Source of the DNA: Cantharellus purpuraceus
Lineage: Eukaryota; Basidiomycota; Agaricomycetes; Cantharellales; Hydnaceae
Length of the DNA stretch: 64,000 bases
Direction of reading: 5' to 3'
NCBI GenBank assembly: GCA_025174535.1
Contig: JALBUN010000004.1
Location: 992,001-1,056,000 of the forward strand
Part shown: positions 35,764 to 48,098 of the stretch, piece after piece
How positions within the stretch are numbered: position 1 is the first letter of the stretch
How the letters are laid out: each line of letters opens with the position of its first letter
The notes under the pieces: model-generated
What the model was told of the DNA's origin: nothing
Databases searched by the model: none
Seen by the model: the letters and a program-made list of their open reading frames with translations, nothing else
Translations under genes and position numbers: made by a program

Positions 35764-37438
35764 CTAATCTTCCATAGCAGCATCCCCACTGGCAGCATCA
35801 TCACCTTGTACTACATCTAGTGATCCCATTGGCCGCCACACATTCCCATATGTGGATCGCCACAGCCTTACTTTTCCATCGTTGCCTGCAGACGTCAGGA
35901 CCGTCCTATTCGACGTACCAGCATCAGTGCCATGCAATCTTGTGTAGTCCTATATACCCCGCTTACCCAGTAACGTTCCACTCTACCCTACCTACCGGAC
36001 TTTGATGCTCGTCAAAGTCCGCCACCACCGTAGCACTCCATACACCGCCGTTCATCGTTTCTGCTCCAGACTCATCTGCTTCAGGCTCTGGTGGCCGCAC
36101 CTTCCATATCCTGACGCGCCCATCTCGGCCACCAGTAGCGATCAAGTGGTACGACCGTCCACACGAAGGCGCCCATGCCACAGAGGTAACTGCGAATGGC
36201 TCCTGCTGTTCACGTTCGCGATCGCCGTGCCGACCCTGTTGTGCATTACTGGGTGAGGTACGTTGCGATTGTGACCGTGGGTTTGACAGAAGGTCGTTGG
36301 CAGTCGAGAGGGGGCTTTTGGGCGGCTTGGGGTCGAGGATGAGTACTGCTTTAGGTCGCTGGGCAGCCGGGAATTGAACAATCTGAAGCAGTTGGTGTTA
36401 GCGATGTGATTGTGACTATTATACACGGGATTGATACACCTTCACGATTCCATTTGTTCCCGCTGTTACGGCGCAGACTTCGCCCCAGTAACCTTCTTTA
36501 CACCAGCTCAGGTCCCATCCCCCATCAGCTTCACGATTGCCAGAACCTGGACGTGTGAGCCCGGCACCTGGTGTGGCCAATGTGGCAGAGGCCATATAAG
36601 GGCTTGTTGAGCCAGCAGCCTGTGATGGGTTTAAGGCACTTGACCCCGTGGCCGGTGCTGCAATGGGCGGGTCGGATGTTGCTGGAGCAGCATCAATGCT
36701 AGTATTTGGTTCTGTGACGGATGATGAAACCGCTGTCGTGAAAGGCAGCGAAGGAATGTCCACGTCTTCAATAAGTGACCACAGGAGTGACGTAGGTGGA
36801 CTACTGGTACTCGATCCCGATTCTAGGCATTCGTACAGCCTCAGATGATTATCTGTCGAGATGGATGCCTAGAAGTAAATTGGTTACGGCTAGTCTTATT
36901 ATACCATTATAGAAGAACACGTACAAATTTCATGCCGAAGCCTTTTGGTGCCCACTCAACTGACCGCACGCTTCCCTTTGCCTCTGTCAGCAATGCACGC
37001 TCGACCCACCGCTCGCTGCCACGCGAACTCGACCCAATGCCGTTCAAGGCATGCTCATTCGTGTCGGGCGGCGAACGCTCCCAAACGCGTACTGTTCGGT
37101 CGAACGAAGAAGAAAGAATGAACTGGCCATGCTGTGGATGTGCCCAGGAGAGCCGAGAGATTGCGGCATCGTGAGCCTGTACTCTATGTCAGACAACGCG
37201 CACGCGTCGCAGACTGCACCGACCTTCCATTCGTCCTCCACGCTCCACTCCCCGGTCTGCTCGTCCAGCCTCCAAATCTTTATTCTGGTCGCGTTGCATC
37301 AGTATCACAGTTGAATAAGAGTCGAACAGCGCACCTTTGGTCCAAGCCGGCTGTCGCCAGTCTTACACCATAAAAGTCATACGCCGCGTCGCAGACGAGA
37401 TCTGCGTGTGCATTTTGAATGAGATTAGTTTGTATCAT
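35764..37438 (-). CDS. SEH1: Nucleoporin Seh1, WD40 protein
   Basis: Beta-propeller subunit shared by the nuclear pore Y-complex and the SEA/GATOR2 complex. The start MIQTNLIQNAHADLVCDAAYDFYG at 37438 is followed by LATAGLDQRIKIWRL, DEWKAHDAAISRLSWAHPQ, LSSSFDRTVRVWE, SVEWAPKGFGMKFAS, DNHLRLYE, VTSVAWAPSCGRSYH, ATGGRDGRVRIWKV and TSAGNDGKVRLWRS. The final exon ends AASGDAAMED and stops at 35764-35766. Introns are short; one joins DQR to IKIWRL near 37290-37334, another lies at about 35942-35969. Between the LYE and DLSWCKEG blades is a Pro/Ala/Ser/Thr-rich insert of about 70 residues, probably a disordered loop. Identification rests on the N-terminal and blade motifs. Confidence 0.88.
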
Positions 37439-37710
37439 GAATCACGGACGACTTGTCGCGCAGACACTGGTCACGACAAGCGTAAAGCGCGCAATGTTTG
37501 AACAAGCCGCACACAGAAGTTACGTTTCAATCTCAGCGCGCCGTTATTAAGCCCTTGAAGAATACCGTGACTTGGTGTGTGTTTCACAAAGAATTTGCAA
37601 ATCATATCATATTGACGCCAATGTCACTTGCGCATAATTGATGAGGATGGTGACACAGGAAACACCGGCCAGGCCAAGCGCTAGAGTAAAAACTTGTTTG
37701 TACAGAATTG

Positions 37711-38413
37711 TCACAGATATTGATTTGAGTATGAGGGAGTAATGTATGAGGAAGGATGCGAGGGTAACTGAACGGCGCTGTTACTGGCTGCATTGGATGT
37801 TGCTTGAGCATCCATGGCGGCTAGCTGGTCTACCAGATCATCCATAACCGATCTGGGTGCAGGCGGGGTGTCGGCGGCAGAACGAGCAATCCCAGATAAT
37901 GGTCTCTCCACCCGTACAGGAACCAAGGGTCCGCTTTGAGGCTCGAAACCAGGGGCAATCCGCCGCAAAGCCTCGCGCTTTCGATGCTCCTTTTCATCCT
38001 CACGGGATCGAAGATATGCCTCGCGCCGAGCAGCGTGCGTGGCAAGTGTGCTTTGGCGTGCACTCTCCAGAGTCAAAATATGTGGTTCGAGAGTGTAGGG
38101 ATAGACGAACTGTCATGCTATCATCGGCACGAACTGTTGGGCAATGTAGGAAAACGTACATAAGCAGTAACATCCTCTGGAAGCGGGTGGATATCCGGAG
38201 GAAGCTCAATCTTATTGGAGCAAGAATCATGCGTGAGACGTTGAATGGTCAGCGACGAGTAACTCATACAGGATGTGGAACCCGAAGGCTGGGCGACTTG
38301 ATGAGCGGTACGCCTGCAGCAGCGGCATACTGGGAATGACCTGTGTAAATGTCGTGTCAGCATGCCCCGTTGAGACTGCCTTGTACGGCGACAAAGGCAC
38401 CTTGTTCGGTCAT
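37711..38413 (-). CDS. Small conserved-looking protein of unknown function
   Basis: Likely exons give MTEQGAFVAVQ, HSQYAAAAGVPLIKSPSLRVPHP, IELPPDIHPLPEDVTAY, and FVYPYTLEPHILTLESARQS followed by a Lys/Arg/Glu-rich helix (REDEKEHRKREALRRIAPGFEP), then APRSVMDDLVDQLAAMD, and stop at 37711. The pieces read like a single conserved polypeptide of about 180 residues, and the introns at about 38205-38266 and 38093-38157 have normal ends. The first intron is problematic: keeping the frame from GTA CAA G into GHSQY needs a GC donor near 38382, so the first exon may be wrong. No domain recognised. It diverges from the PAP2 phosphatase gene with only 134 bases between start codons, so the two probably share a promoter. 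Confidence 0.55.
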
Positions 38414-38547
38414 GGCATTGACGTTGGCACTTAGGTTGACCCGGCTGAATCATTTGGTAATCCCGGCAATACACCCCGGTAGATTTCGGCGGTATGAGCA
38501 GATGGAATTAGACCCTGCCATTGCCTCTTGTACTTGATCTGTACGCT

Positions 38548-40484
38548 ATGGCGGATACAGACACCCCAACCTCTTCAAATGTAGCCGATTCTCCAGCATT
38601 CGATGTACAGGACCTCAGCTCTGAACCACCTACTCGAGCGTCTACCCCAGACCCGGAACCTTTCGGTCAGATTGGCGATATCAATGGGCCCATTTCTGAA
38701 AAACGCACCCAGGTAAATCAGGAAACAACTCCCGGTATCCTATCGGAGGATGTGTACGACTCAGCCTTGTCCTGGTGGCGAGCAGGTATTCGAAGGCTTC
38801 TCGTCCGAAATCTGAAAAAAGAGAGCGCTTGGTTAGGTGCCATGCAGGTGAGTCACATTGCAATTGGGCCCTCGTATTCATGCTGAGAAAGAATACAGAG
38901 ACGTGTGCGCACCAATTGGCTTGATGCCTTCTTTGTGTACACTTCATCCTTAGGCACCCACACATTCTTCATGACACTTCTTCCTGCGGTATTTTTCTTT
39001 GGACACGACAAGACAGCACGAGGGTTAGATGTTTGGTGAATGTATACCAGCAGTTGAAACTGACAGATGACCCAGATTGGTTATTGTACTGGGCATGGGC
39101 GTATACTGGTCGTCATTTGTGAAGGACCTCATATGCTCTCCACGTCCATTTGCACCACCGGTCACTCGTCTTAGTGAGTCCAGCGAGTAGACTAATTCAA
39201 TTCATCCAAGATTAATCGTGCCCTCTCTTAGCGATGGGAAACCATCATCTCGAATACGGCTTTCCGTCCACCCATTCAACCAACTCAACTTCTATTGCCC
39301 TTTACATCCATACTTTGATATATCGGTTGTATCTGTCTGACGCTATCTCAAGCAAAAGCTTGTACTTGTTACAAGCTGCTATTGCCTGGTATACATTTAG
39401 CATTGTCTTCGGTCGGTTGTACTGCGGCATGCACAGCTTTACAGACTGTGGGGTCGGCATAGCCTTGGGTGCTGGTGTGTCAGTGACATATTGGATCATG
39501 GAGGAAGCCATCGAACAGTGGATTTCCACCACTGGGTGGTCTGGTAAGCCATGCACGGATGCATTGAAGTCTCCTTACTCAACTTCCACCTAGTCCCGAT
39601 AGTCTTGATCTCTCTCGGTAAATAGAGTTTGTCACTTTGCTCTGTCAGAGATACCTAATCCAGCATGATAGCTATCCTTATGATCAACCAACATCCCCAG
39701 CCAGTTGATGACTGCCCATGCTTTCAGGACTCGATAGCTTTTGTAGCATCAATCTTGGGCGTTTTGTTAGGAAAGTGGCACGCAGTATATTTCGGCCTGC
39801 TTCAAAACAATTATTCTTATGATGGTAACGAATGGAATGACTGGTCCTTTTGGTTGACCTTTGCTGCCTTAAAGCTGTTCTTCGGTGCATCTTGTTATTA
39901 TATTTCCGCAACGCCAAGGCTAAGACTTCTTCACCCCTCCAGGCATCCTCTCCATCTTCGTCTGGCGGCTTGTCGCCAAGGCCGTCTTTCACGCCGTCCT
40001 TCCACCAACGTTCCGATTCGCAGCGCACATTTTCACACTGCCGAATCGCCGGTTTTACATGCCTGCCACGGATTACGAGCACGTCCCTACCGCGAGGGGA
40101 CTGCACCCCATCCCCAGTGTCATTGACTTGCCACTGTCTTCTAGCGCGCCGTCGCAGGTGTTGCCTCGTTTCGGACGTGATGGTCTCAAGCTGCGTAACA
40201 GTAATGGTACCACTGTGGCGGTGAAAGCTCCAGGCTATGAATTTCCCGAGAAGGGCGATATGGTCGTTGACCATGCAGATGTCGATATCTCAGACGAGCA
40301 CGAAGGCAGGCGAAAGCATTACGATGCAGACGGTGCGGATTCAGTTGGTTGTCGCTAAAGCCAACTGACACACCTTCGTTTAGTGTTGACCAGAATGATG
40401 GTGTATGTCGGAATTGGCATGATCTCTTCAGAGTGGGGCCCTGTTGCATTCAACTTTCTTGGCTGGAATGGTGTCCCACGATGA
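38548..40484 (+). CDS. LCB3: Long-chain base-1-phosphate phosphatase, PAP2 family (Lcb3-like)
   Basis: ER membrane lipid phosphatase that removes phosphate from (dihydro)sphingosine 1-phosphate. After a polar N-terminus (MADTDTPTSSNVADSP) come the three PAP2 motifs: KDLICSPRPFAPP, YGFPSTHSTNS and GRLYCGMHSFTD, each next to membrane helices (for example FFMTLLPAVFFFG and IVLGMGVYW). Later helices include SIAFVASILGVLLGKW and MVYVGIGMISSEWGPVAF. Introns inferred at 38848-38898, about 39030-39071, 39176-39232, about 39544-39593, about 39625-39680, 39871-39938, and 40332-40381. The last joins DAD to VLTRMMVYVG, which matches the usual C-terminus, and ends GWNGVPR with TGA at 40482-40484. The lipid substrate is inferred from overall resemblance to Lcb3/Ysr3. 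Confidence 0.87.
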
Positions 40485-42850
40485 TAGGTTCATCCTTGTA
40501 CTAACGGGCCAAGAGGCGCTGCAACATCATCTTGCAATTTGGAAAATGTGTACGTATAGTAAGTGCCTTGCACATCCAGTAACTAATTTCAAGGAAGAGA
40601 CTTGGGAGGATCAGGAATCTAACTAGATCAGAAATACACATACATGCAGTGAGAATGAAGAACCTGCCCAGATAATGCAAACTGTGCGCAAGATCGCTTC
40701 GCTCAAGCCACGTGCATTGGGTTCGGTTACCGATCATCTGGTCAAGCACTACCATACCAAAATTCGACAACTAAAGATCGCATACTTCATATAGTAAGGT
40801 ACCCTCTCGGGGCTTGGCGCGGGCAGAAGAACATAATCTGAGAGGAAGTCTCAGAAGAGTTCCACGGCCCCATTAATTATTTACATTATGATGGCCACAA
40901 CTCAGCCTGCATCCTACTAGTATGTAGCATACCTGTGGCAGGAGTTCAGCAAATTAAATCATGGATTGTGATATTAATTTCTCTTCATAGTGACCCTGCC
41001 CGGAGCAACATGCGAATTTTCACTTTCTCACCTGCGACTCGATAAAAGTCGGAGCGCGCGCGCGCGGGGGGGTTATGCCGTGCAGCGTTTATTCAACTCC
41101 ACTGGAAGCCGCTCCCCTTGGAGAAACAGATTAGGAAGGAAGGAATCAGTCACGTACCCACCAGACAGAGAGTGTTAGCCGTGATCTTCTAATAATTGGG
41201 CCGGGCCCGGTATCACTTGCACCTTTACTGGTTACTCCTGTTTCGACATCATCTCACAACAAAATTGATGAAGGTTCGCCCGCCAGGCATGTGGAGATAC
41301 GCGTTAAATGCGTGTTCATACCAGGACTTCCTCTACAGTAGCTCTAACCTTTTAGTGCCGAACGACACTAGTGAACTAACAATGTACCAGGGCAACTACG
41401 ATCGCGGCGGGCAAAGTTTGATACTTTATAGGAAAGAATGTGGGACTGACGCCTGGCCTTTCCGTCGAATGGTACACCTGTAAAGCCGATTGGTACGTGC
41501 TTTTGTCTGATTGTTGCATTGTACACTGTCCCGGCGATGATATTACGCCGAAGAAGCTTATAAACAGTCACGGTAGATATCCTTTGGGTCTGTGACTCGT
41601 TGTAGTCATGCTACGTGGCTGAATGCCCTTCCTGTGATTATCCGTTGCTGCCCAATGCCAACTTTGCATTTGCTCAAACTCAAGCCAGCTGGGTGGAACG
41701 GCTGGCAATGGCTGCGCCCATGCTCTCTGAGTTGGACTCAGCATTCAAATCTATTTCAGTCCCACACTGTCAATCTCTCAGCCGATATGGACGGGATTCT
41801 TTGGAGGCTTGACCTTTAGCAATGCATCTCTCCTCAAGCAACTAAGCAATATTGCAGTGGTCCTACGTTTCTCTATGTTCCCAATTTGACGAATGTCTCC
41901 TTTCGTCGCACCGATTTTCGCGAATACTCGAGGTCCGGGGTCGGCCGTGAATTTCTCCATTAGGGTCCTACTTGCCCGGATCTCTGCGGCCACCCTGGGT
42001 ACAGAATAGTAGATACTTCATGAAACCGTGACTGTTGCGACGGAGCTGCAAAACCTACGCCTTCGGTTCTATGATAAAACTCAGGAGTCGTCGACAATGT
42101 TCAGTGAACAGACTCTTCTTAAGACCCCTGAGTAGATAACAAGCTTGTAAAAGCTCCAGAGTGTCTTTGCATACCTTGAAACTTTAGAACGGGCTGTTGA
42201 CATGCCATACTTGGGCCACCCAAGTTAAACTGCAAGGTTTGCTCTTGACAAATTGCACACGGAGTGAACTGGAAGGGTTTGGCTACAGGGGGTCCTTAAG
42301 CGCGAGAATTCGCACTGCAGAGTCAGGAGAGGTTCCCACATGGAGAGGGCGTTGAGGGGATCGTATCTTGCAGTTTATGGAAATGACCGCAGAGTTTGAC
42401 GCGGTATGCTTCGAAAGGTGTCTGCTGAACAGATCTTCCGTATATGTCAAGTCAGGGATCCCAAGTAGCAGTGATTCCTAAATGTTGGGGCTAAACTGCA
42501 GACCAGCCGGACTCGGCTCATCGTCGAAACCGACTGTAGACACCATGATATGATATGCAGGTACAAAAAGGAGACAAAACAAAATTTTCAGGGATTGCAA
42601 CAAACAGGTTTTGTGGAACAAATCTTATAAGCGCAGTCCGTCTGGAACGCTCCGACTTAGTAACTAAGCGCGCGATTGAACTTGCCGGCGCTGGCGTGGC
42701 CTCATTGTTAGACGCCATTTTGTTCCGCTTGCCTTTCCCCACCATCATCACACACAGCCATCCCCAGCTCACCCTTGTCAACGACGTGGACCCTCGCATC
42801 TACTTCCATCCACTTTTTCTATTGACCACCATCACCACCATCTTCCAACC
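40485..42850. other. 2.4-kb intergenic region, mostly unexplained
   Basis: Lies between the PAP2 phosphatase and the bZIP gene. A GCGCGCGCG run followed by seven G is at about 41056-41072. Bases 41610-41810 give a coding-like frame (AECPSCDYPLLPNANFAFAQ on +) with no recognisable continuation on either side, perhaps a gene relic. The last few hundred bases, with a CT/ACC-rich leader, are the bZIP promoter and 5' UTR. Confidence 0.45.
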
Positions 42851-44918
42851 ATGGCCGCCGTGCTCGACGTTGAGCAACCAGCTCCTCCGCCATCCTCCTC
42901 TGCCATGAACTTTGAGGAGCTCTTCAACATGGATTTGTTTGGTCCACCTGTGACTCAGAGTCCAGATGGCCAGTCTCGCGCCTCGTCCAATTCCCCAGGC
43001 TCATCTTTCTTTTCCTTACCGCCCCATACGCCGCCCCAGACTCAACCCGACACCTTCAACTCGATTATCCCAGGCAACTCGATTGACTCCTCTTTCTTCA
43101 ATTTCGGTCATCCCCAGACCTCATTCACCAAGTCTGCCGATCTGACTGCCGATACCACGTCGCCGAGTGATACCACCTCACCCGCATCTTCCGCGCCCTA
43201 CGACTTTTTCAGCTCTTTCACTGGCGCCGGTAACACGTCTAGTCCGGACACGTTGCCCAGCTCCTCTACCTTCTCTCCAAAAGACTTGTTCGCCATCGAT
43301 CCTATGTTGGTCGGTGCGCCGTCACCAGCGCTCCCTGTGCCCAATCAGCAACAACATCGCAGCGAACCCGAGGAGTCGGACGACTCGGAGGACGAGGACG
43401 AGCAAGTCCTCCAACCTGTCAAGGTTGGGGGCAAAGGCAAAGCGTCCCGCAAGGGCACAGTGGCTTCTGGTGGCGTCGTCAAGCGAACACCTGGCGGCAA
43501 TGCCGTCAAGGATAAAGCCGCAAACGACGACGACTGGAGGCCCAGCCCTGAAGAGTACAAAAAGATGAGCAGTAAAGAGAAGCGCCAATTGAGGAACAAG
43601 ATTTCCGCGAGAAATTTCCGTGTCAGGCGAAAAGGTAGCTATCCTTCCTATATCAGTCTCGCTATTCAATTCATGTCGCCATACAGAGTATATTACAACG
43701 CTCGAGGGAGACATTGCCGAGCGTGATCGCCTCATTGATGCCATTCGCGAGGAACTAGGCTCAACGAAACTCGAGAACGTCGCACTGCGACAAGAAGTCG
43801 ATGCACTTAAGCGCGCGATGCTCGAGGGTCGCGCCAACCCCGTGTTGCCCCCGCCTGCGCCACTCACTCCTACCACGTCGGCGACAAATGCCAAGCGTAG
43901 CACACGCACGCTTGCCAAACCCAACACCCAGAAGGATCTTCCCACAAGTCCCCACTCAACCCCTGCTCGTGCCTTCTGGGGGGGCAGCAACACTGCATTC
44001 GGCGGCGCTGGTGGTATCACACCCGTGCATGCCACTCTGGTGCCCGACTTCCCTGCCTTCACCGAAACCCAGTCACGAGAGCAACAGGAGAACATCAATC
44101 CCGCTTTGAACCTGCCGTGCTTTGGCGGTGTCGGCACCACGACGCCCAACCCCAAGTTCCCCCTGTCGCCGTTTAATCAGCCTAACCTCGGATCCAACTT
44201 TGACGCGTTTACGGAGCTCAACCCATTCACACTCAAGACGCTCGATGCGTACCGCATGCAGCTGTGGGGTCGCATGGCTCGCGAGGCGGGTGCCCAACAG
44301 GCCAAGCAACAGCAGCACGCACAGACGGCTACGCACAACCAGCTCACCAGCGCGCTGCGCCCCGCATTCTTCACGACGTCGTCTATGACAAACAAGGAGC
44401 GCGATGCTACGGCTACGAAACATGCCTCTCCCACACTCTCGGCGCTCCTCTCGGGAAAGATCCCAGGTGCCGCCTCCTCCTCAATTACACTGTCACCCTC
44501 ATCGCCATCCTCGCATTCGTCTCACGCGAGCGAGATCCAGCCGCAGCATGCGATGCTCGCGAGCCTCGCGAGCCAGACGCTGCTGTCCAAGATGGGCTCT
44601 GCGTTCTGGGATGCATTCGCGCGGCCTGCCTCGTCGACCTCACCCGCGTCATCGTCTGCGACGACACGCGGGGCAAAGGGGGGAGACTGGGACCACGACA
44701 AGGTGCGGAAGGTGCTCGAGGGCAAGGCCGTTGTGCGTGTCGTGGACGTGGAGACGCCGCCGGTGTCGGGGTCATCGGGGACGGATGCGCTGGAGGAGAG
44801 CATGCGGTCGTTGTCGCTTGCTGGACAGGCGCAGTCCGAGAGCGGCACGGGGTGTCCTACGAGTTCGTGTGCGGGATTGTTCTCGAGAACAAGGGCTGCG
44901 GTTGTTGGGAAGAAGTAG
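42851..44918 (+). CDS. bZIP transcription factor (Pap1/Yap-like)
   Basis: DNA-binding regulator, nuclear. The protein opens MAAVLDVEQPAPPPSSSAMN with a long Ser/Pro/Thr-rich activation region (FEELFNMDLFGPPV, DLFAIDPMLVG), an acidic patch, and then the basic region KEKRQLRNKISARNFRVRRK running into the zipper EYITTLEGDIAERDRLIDAI with heptad leucines. The NxxxARNFR pattern, with Asn-Lys and Arg-Asn-Phe-Arg, differs from classical AP-1 sites. A single intron at 43635-43686 splits the basic region from the zipper; exons of 784 and 1232 bases total 672 codons. The C-terminal half is Ser/Ala/Thr-rich and contains FAFxALNPFTLKT-like blocks (FDAFTELNPFTLKTLDAYRM) seen in related basidiomycete bZIPs. 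Target genes unknown. Confidence 0.88.
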
Positions 44919-47838
44919 AGGTGAAGGGGGGGTGTAGCGGACAAGATTCTTGGTATTTTTGATTCTTAAGAGTGCGCTTTTGTTGTCTCTTGGCGGTTCT
45001 TTGAGCCGGCTAGTTTGGATCCGGTCTCATCATCTATGCAGCATTCCTTGCCTTTACCTTCCTTTCTTGTTTTCATCTTCCTTTTCGCTCCTATCCAAAC
45101 TCCGCGAACACATGAATCACCACCCCCCACTCTCACTCATTTCCTCTCAAAGATACTTGCCTGGATTTGATCCCTATTTTGTCGCGCCTCTTCCTGACTC
45201 ATTTACTAATTCGTCGTCGTCGTTTGTTCTTGTCGTTTGAATCCCGATCCCGGGCCCACCCGTACGTACGTACGTACAATGTAAGATAAAGTAGTTGGGT
45301 AGGTAGATGGAAGTATTATAAGTATTCCCTTTTTTTTAAAGATGCGGTGGTGAAGTGCTGTCATTGCGGAGAATTTGGTCGTGTTGGAAGCGTTCTCTGG
45401 TGATTGCTAGAGCATTTTTGACAGGGGTATGTAGTTTTCTACTGCTTTCTTGCACACCTCAACAGATATGGCTGGGTTGGTAGTAGAGACTTCTCTGGGC
45501 CCAGCAGAGAAGTTTAGAGTGCACGAACACCAGCCCATGGACGAGCCCACTCCTGTCTTCCGTTGCAGTGGGAAAATCATGTACAATGGACGGTCAATTT
45601 ACAAGAAGCCACAGTTTTGCCCTTGGTATACCCTCTGGCACGTTCTCTATCATCACCAAGGACATGGACGCCCCTCTCAAGGACGGTGCCATCCACCATC
45701 AACGGTGCGTCCCTCGTCTTCATGTCAGTAGAAGGAAGTTCTCAAGGGCAATGGGGTGATGGGTGGAAGGAAGAGTCTGGTAGACGGACGGCTTCTACAG
45801 AGTCACTGTGCTGCAATTCCACGCCCAGCAGTTTGGCACCCTGACGCTGAACTTCCTTGGACGCCGCAGCCAGAGCACGCGCCAAGTTCAAGTCTGGTAT
45901 GTATGTCCTTGCCGTCGGAGCCTGAAGTGGTCGACCTCCTCAACAGCCTGATAGTCACAAGCAAATGAAGTACCCAAGTGCACCAACCACATGTAGTCTT
46001 TGCCTCTGTGTGTGTGTGTGCGTGTGCATTTCAAAAACAAGGAGTTGGGACGGTGTCGCAGAGAGCACCACGGTCCTTCCCTGTGGGTGCGTCTGCTTGG
46101 TCCTGTGCGACAAAGGAGTCGCGGCACACACCTTGTGACATGACTTCAACCCTCTACGACGTGTCCAACCCTGACTCCTTCACGTACACGCGCTGGCCTA
46201 GGCAAAGGACGGCCAGGTGTACTACAGGGGGCGCCTTGGCATCAAGGGGTCTGAAAGGAAAGGTGGGATGCAGAGGAGATGGCATTCGGTGTGTCAGCCA
46301 AGCTCATTGAAGACCTCCTGGAGTGGCCGAAGCTGGTGCGCAGAGAACTGGGGTGGAAGACATGGTGCGTTCCGATGACATCAGGTGGATGCCAACGTGA
46401 TGCAGTCAGACTTCAACACGCCGGGTCAGACACGAGCAAAGTGATTGACATAGACGAGAAGATGGAGAAGGCAGAGCTGGTTGCTGTGGGCGTCCTCGTG
46501 CAGGGGAACTTTGAACTGAAGGCTACACCGCCAGAGACTGCAGAGCTGCCCCTCGGCAGAGTGGACTCCATCAGTGAGTGGAGGCTGGAACTCTCTCCCA
46601 CCTACGTGCAAGTGACGGGGTCAAGCAATGCGCAGGCTGCTACTCGTTGTACCATACTGTGTGTGTCGTGTCATGCTCTTCACTTGTCCTTGCTCTGTAT
46701 GTCCTTGACATGTCTGTCTCTGTGCCAGCCACCGTGTGGAGTGGCTATAAGTAGTAGTTCAACCCTCGTGTAATATGCCTAGGAGGCTATAACTGAATGG
46801 GAAATGACTTTTTTCAGGGGCAGGCTAAGGAGCAGCAGGTTTGGCGTGTACATTAACGTGCACTGAATTTTCAAGTTGAAGCTAATGGCGTAGGGTAGTC
46901 TGTAACGTGTGGCGCATTACGCCGGCTATGGGTGGCTTTGTTTGCTGCTCCGCTGATGTCGTCGCTATAATGATGATCCTGTGACGTGCTTGCTGTCGCG
47001 AACATTGATGGAGTGACCCGGGGAGGACTTCGACGTGTGCGGCACGAATGTTTGTGGTTGGTGGACTCTCCATTATGGATGCTTGGTAACGGTCAGAGGG
47101 GAGATTGTGTCAACTTTCAATAATCGCGAGTGCATTATTTTTTTGATCAGCTGGGAGAATGTGACCCCCGACAATGCATCGAGACGAATCTTTAGACGTG
47201 ACTGCCTTTCCCCTTGGTCCCTGCTATACTGAGTAACGTCACTTTGATCCTGACGGTGGGTGCTTGTACTGGTTTCCTCGACGTTCGACAGGCGGTAGGG
47301 TGTCGGTATGTACAACCAGCACCTTTCATCATCAGATCCTCTCCTCACCACGTGGGTATATACCAAGTGGCCAGACCAACCTTAGAGAGCTGCCCTGTCG
47401 TACTGCGTGTACGTTCGTCCGTCATTGCATCAATCCTCATTCACCTGGCGCTCACGGACGAAGGTGAGCACGTCCCTGCTTTGGGTCTAAGCCTGGCAGC
47501 ATGTGGTATATTTAGTGTATGCCACTACATCGATACGGTGTCGTCCCCCCTACTTCTTCCTCCGGCGTGCGTTTGATACCGGGGTAGGCTACGTCATGGG
47601 ACTGCAAGCCATGTCTTATGCACACCACCCCATGTTTATGATCATGATGCGCGAGGCACTGGCGGCTTTCCAGGGGGAGGGTCACAGTAGGAGCTCTTCC
47701 GTGACTATAGCCTGTGATCTGTTGCTTTTCGCGACTGATCGTTTCCTCAAGTGCCGGGTGGATCGTGAAGACCCGTCAAATAATACAATACCTTCTTGGG
47801 GGAATGGTGGCAACACAGGAGAACATCCGAGCGGAGAG

Positions 47839-47946
47839 CGCTGAGGGAGACCATGATCCTGTTGAGAACACTTTATCGCTGTTGTGACACTGACACATCA
47901 CGGGAAGCAGCCAGATCACAATGTTGGTAGACTTACGATCAAGTCG
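47839..47946. repeat. 89-bp direct repeat, copy 1, with trailing segment
   Basis: Bases 47839-47927 match 47949-48037 over 89 positions with seven differences, all transitions. The following TAGACTTACGATCAAG (47928-47943) recurs at 48083-48098, showing that the array once continued to the right. Confidence 0.85.
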
Positions 47947-47948
47947 CA

Positions 47949-48098
47949 CGCTGAGGGAGACCGTGATCCTGTTGAAGACGCTTTATCGCTATTGTGACAC
48001 CGACACATCACGGGAAGCAGCCAGATCACGATGTTGGACGCCTAAACAAGTTCGAGTTAGCCATATATAGCCGACTCAAATATAGACTTACGATCAAG
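47949..48098. repeat. 89-bp direct repeat, copy 2, plus third partial copy
   Basis: Copy 2 occupies 47949-48037. About 45 unrelated bases follow and then the TAGACTTACGATCAAG segment at 48083-48098. Copy 2 keeps CpG at four places where copy 1 has CpA or TpG. Confidence 0.85.

Noticed and set aside
41610..41810. Short frame AECPSCDYPLLPNANF with coding-like look
   Set aside because: No continuation through plausible introns and no family recognised; kept only as a possible relic in the intergenic note.
43322..44155. 277-codon minus-strand open frame
   Set aside because: Antisense shadow of the bZIP gene; low-complexity composition and no motif.
2745..44918. A metabolic gene cluster joining the dehydrogenases, oxidases and regulators
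   Set aside because: The candidates are separated by unrelated housekeeping genes and have no synthase, transporter or common promoter element visible.
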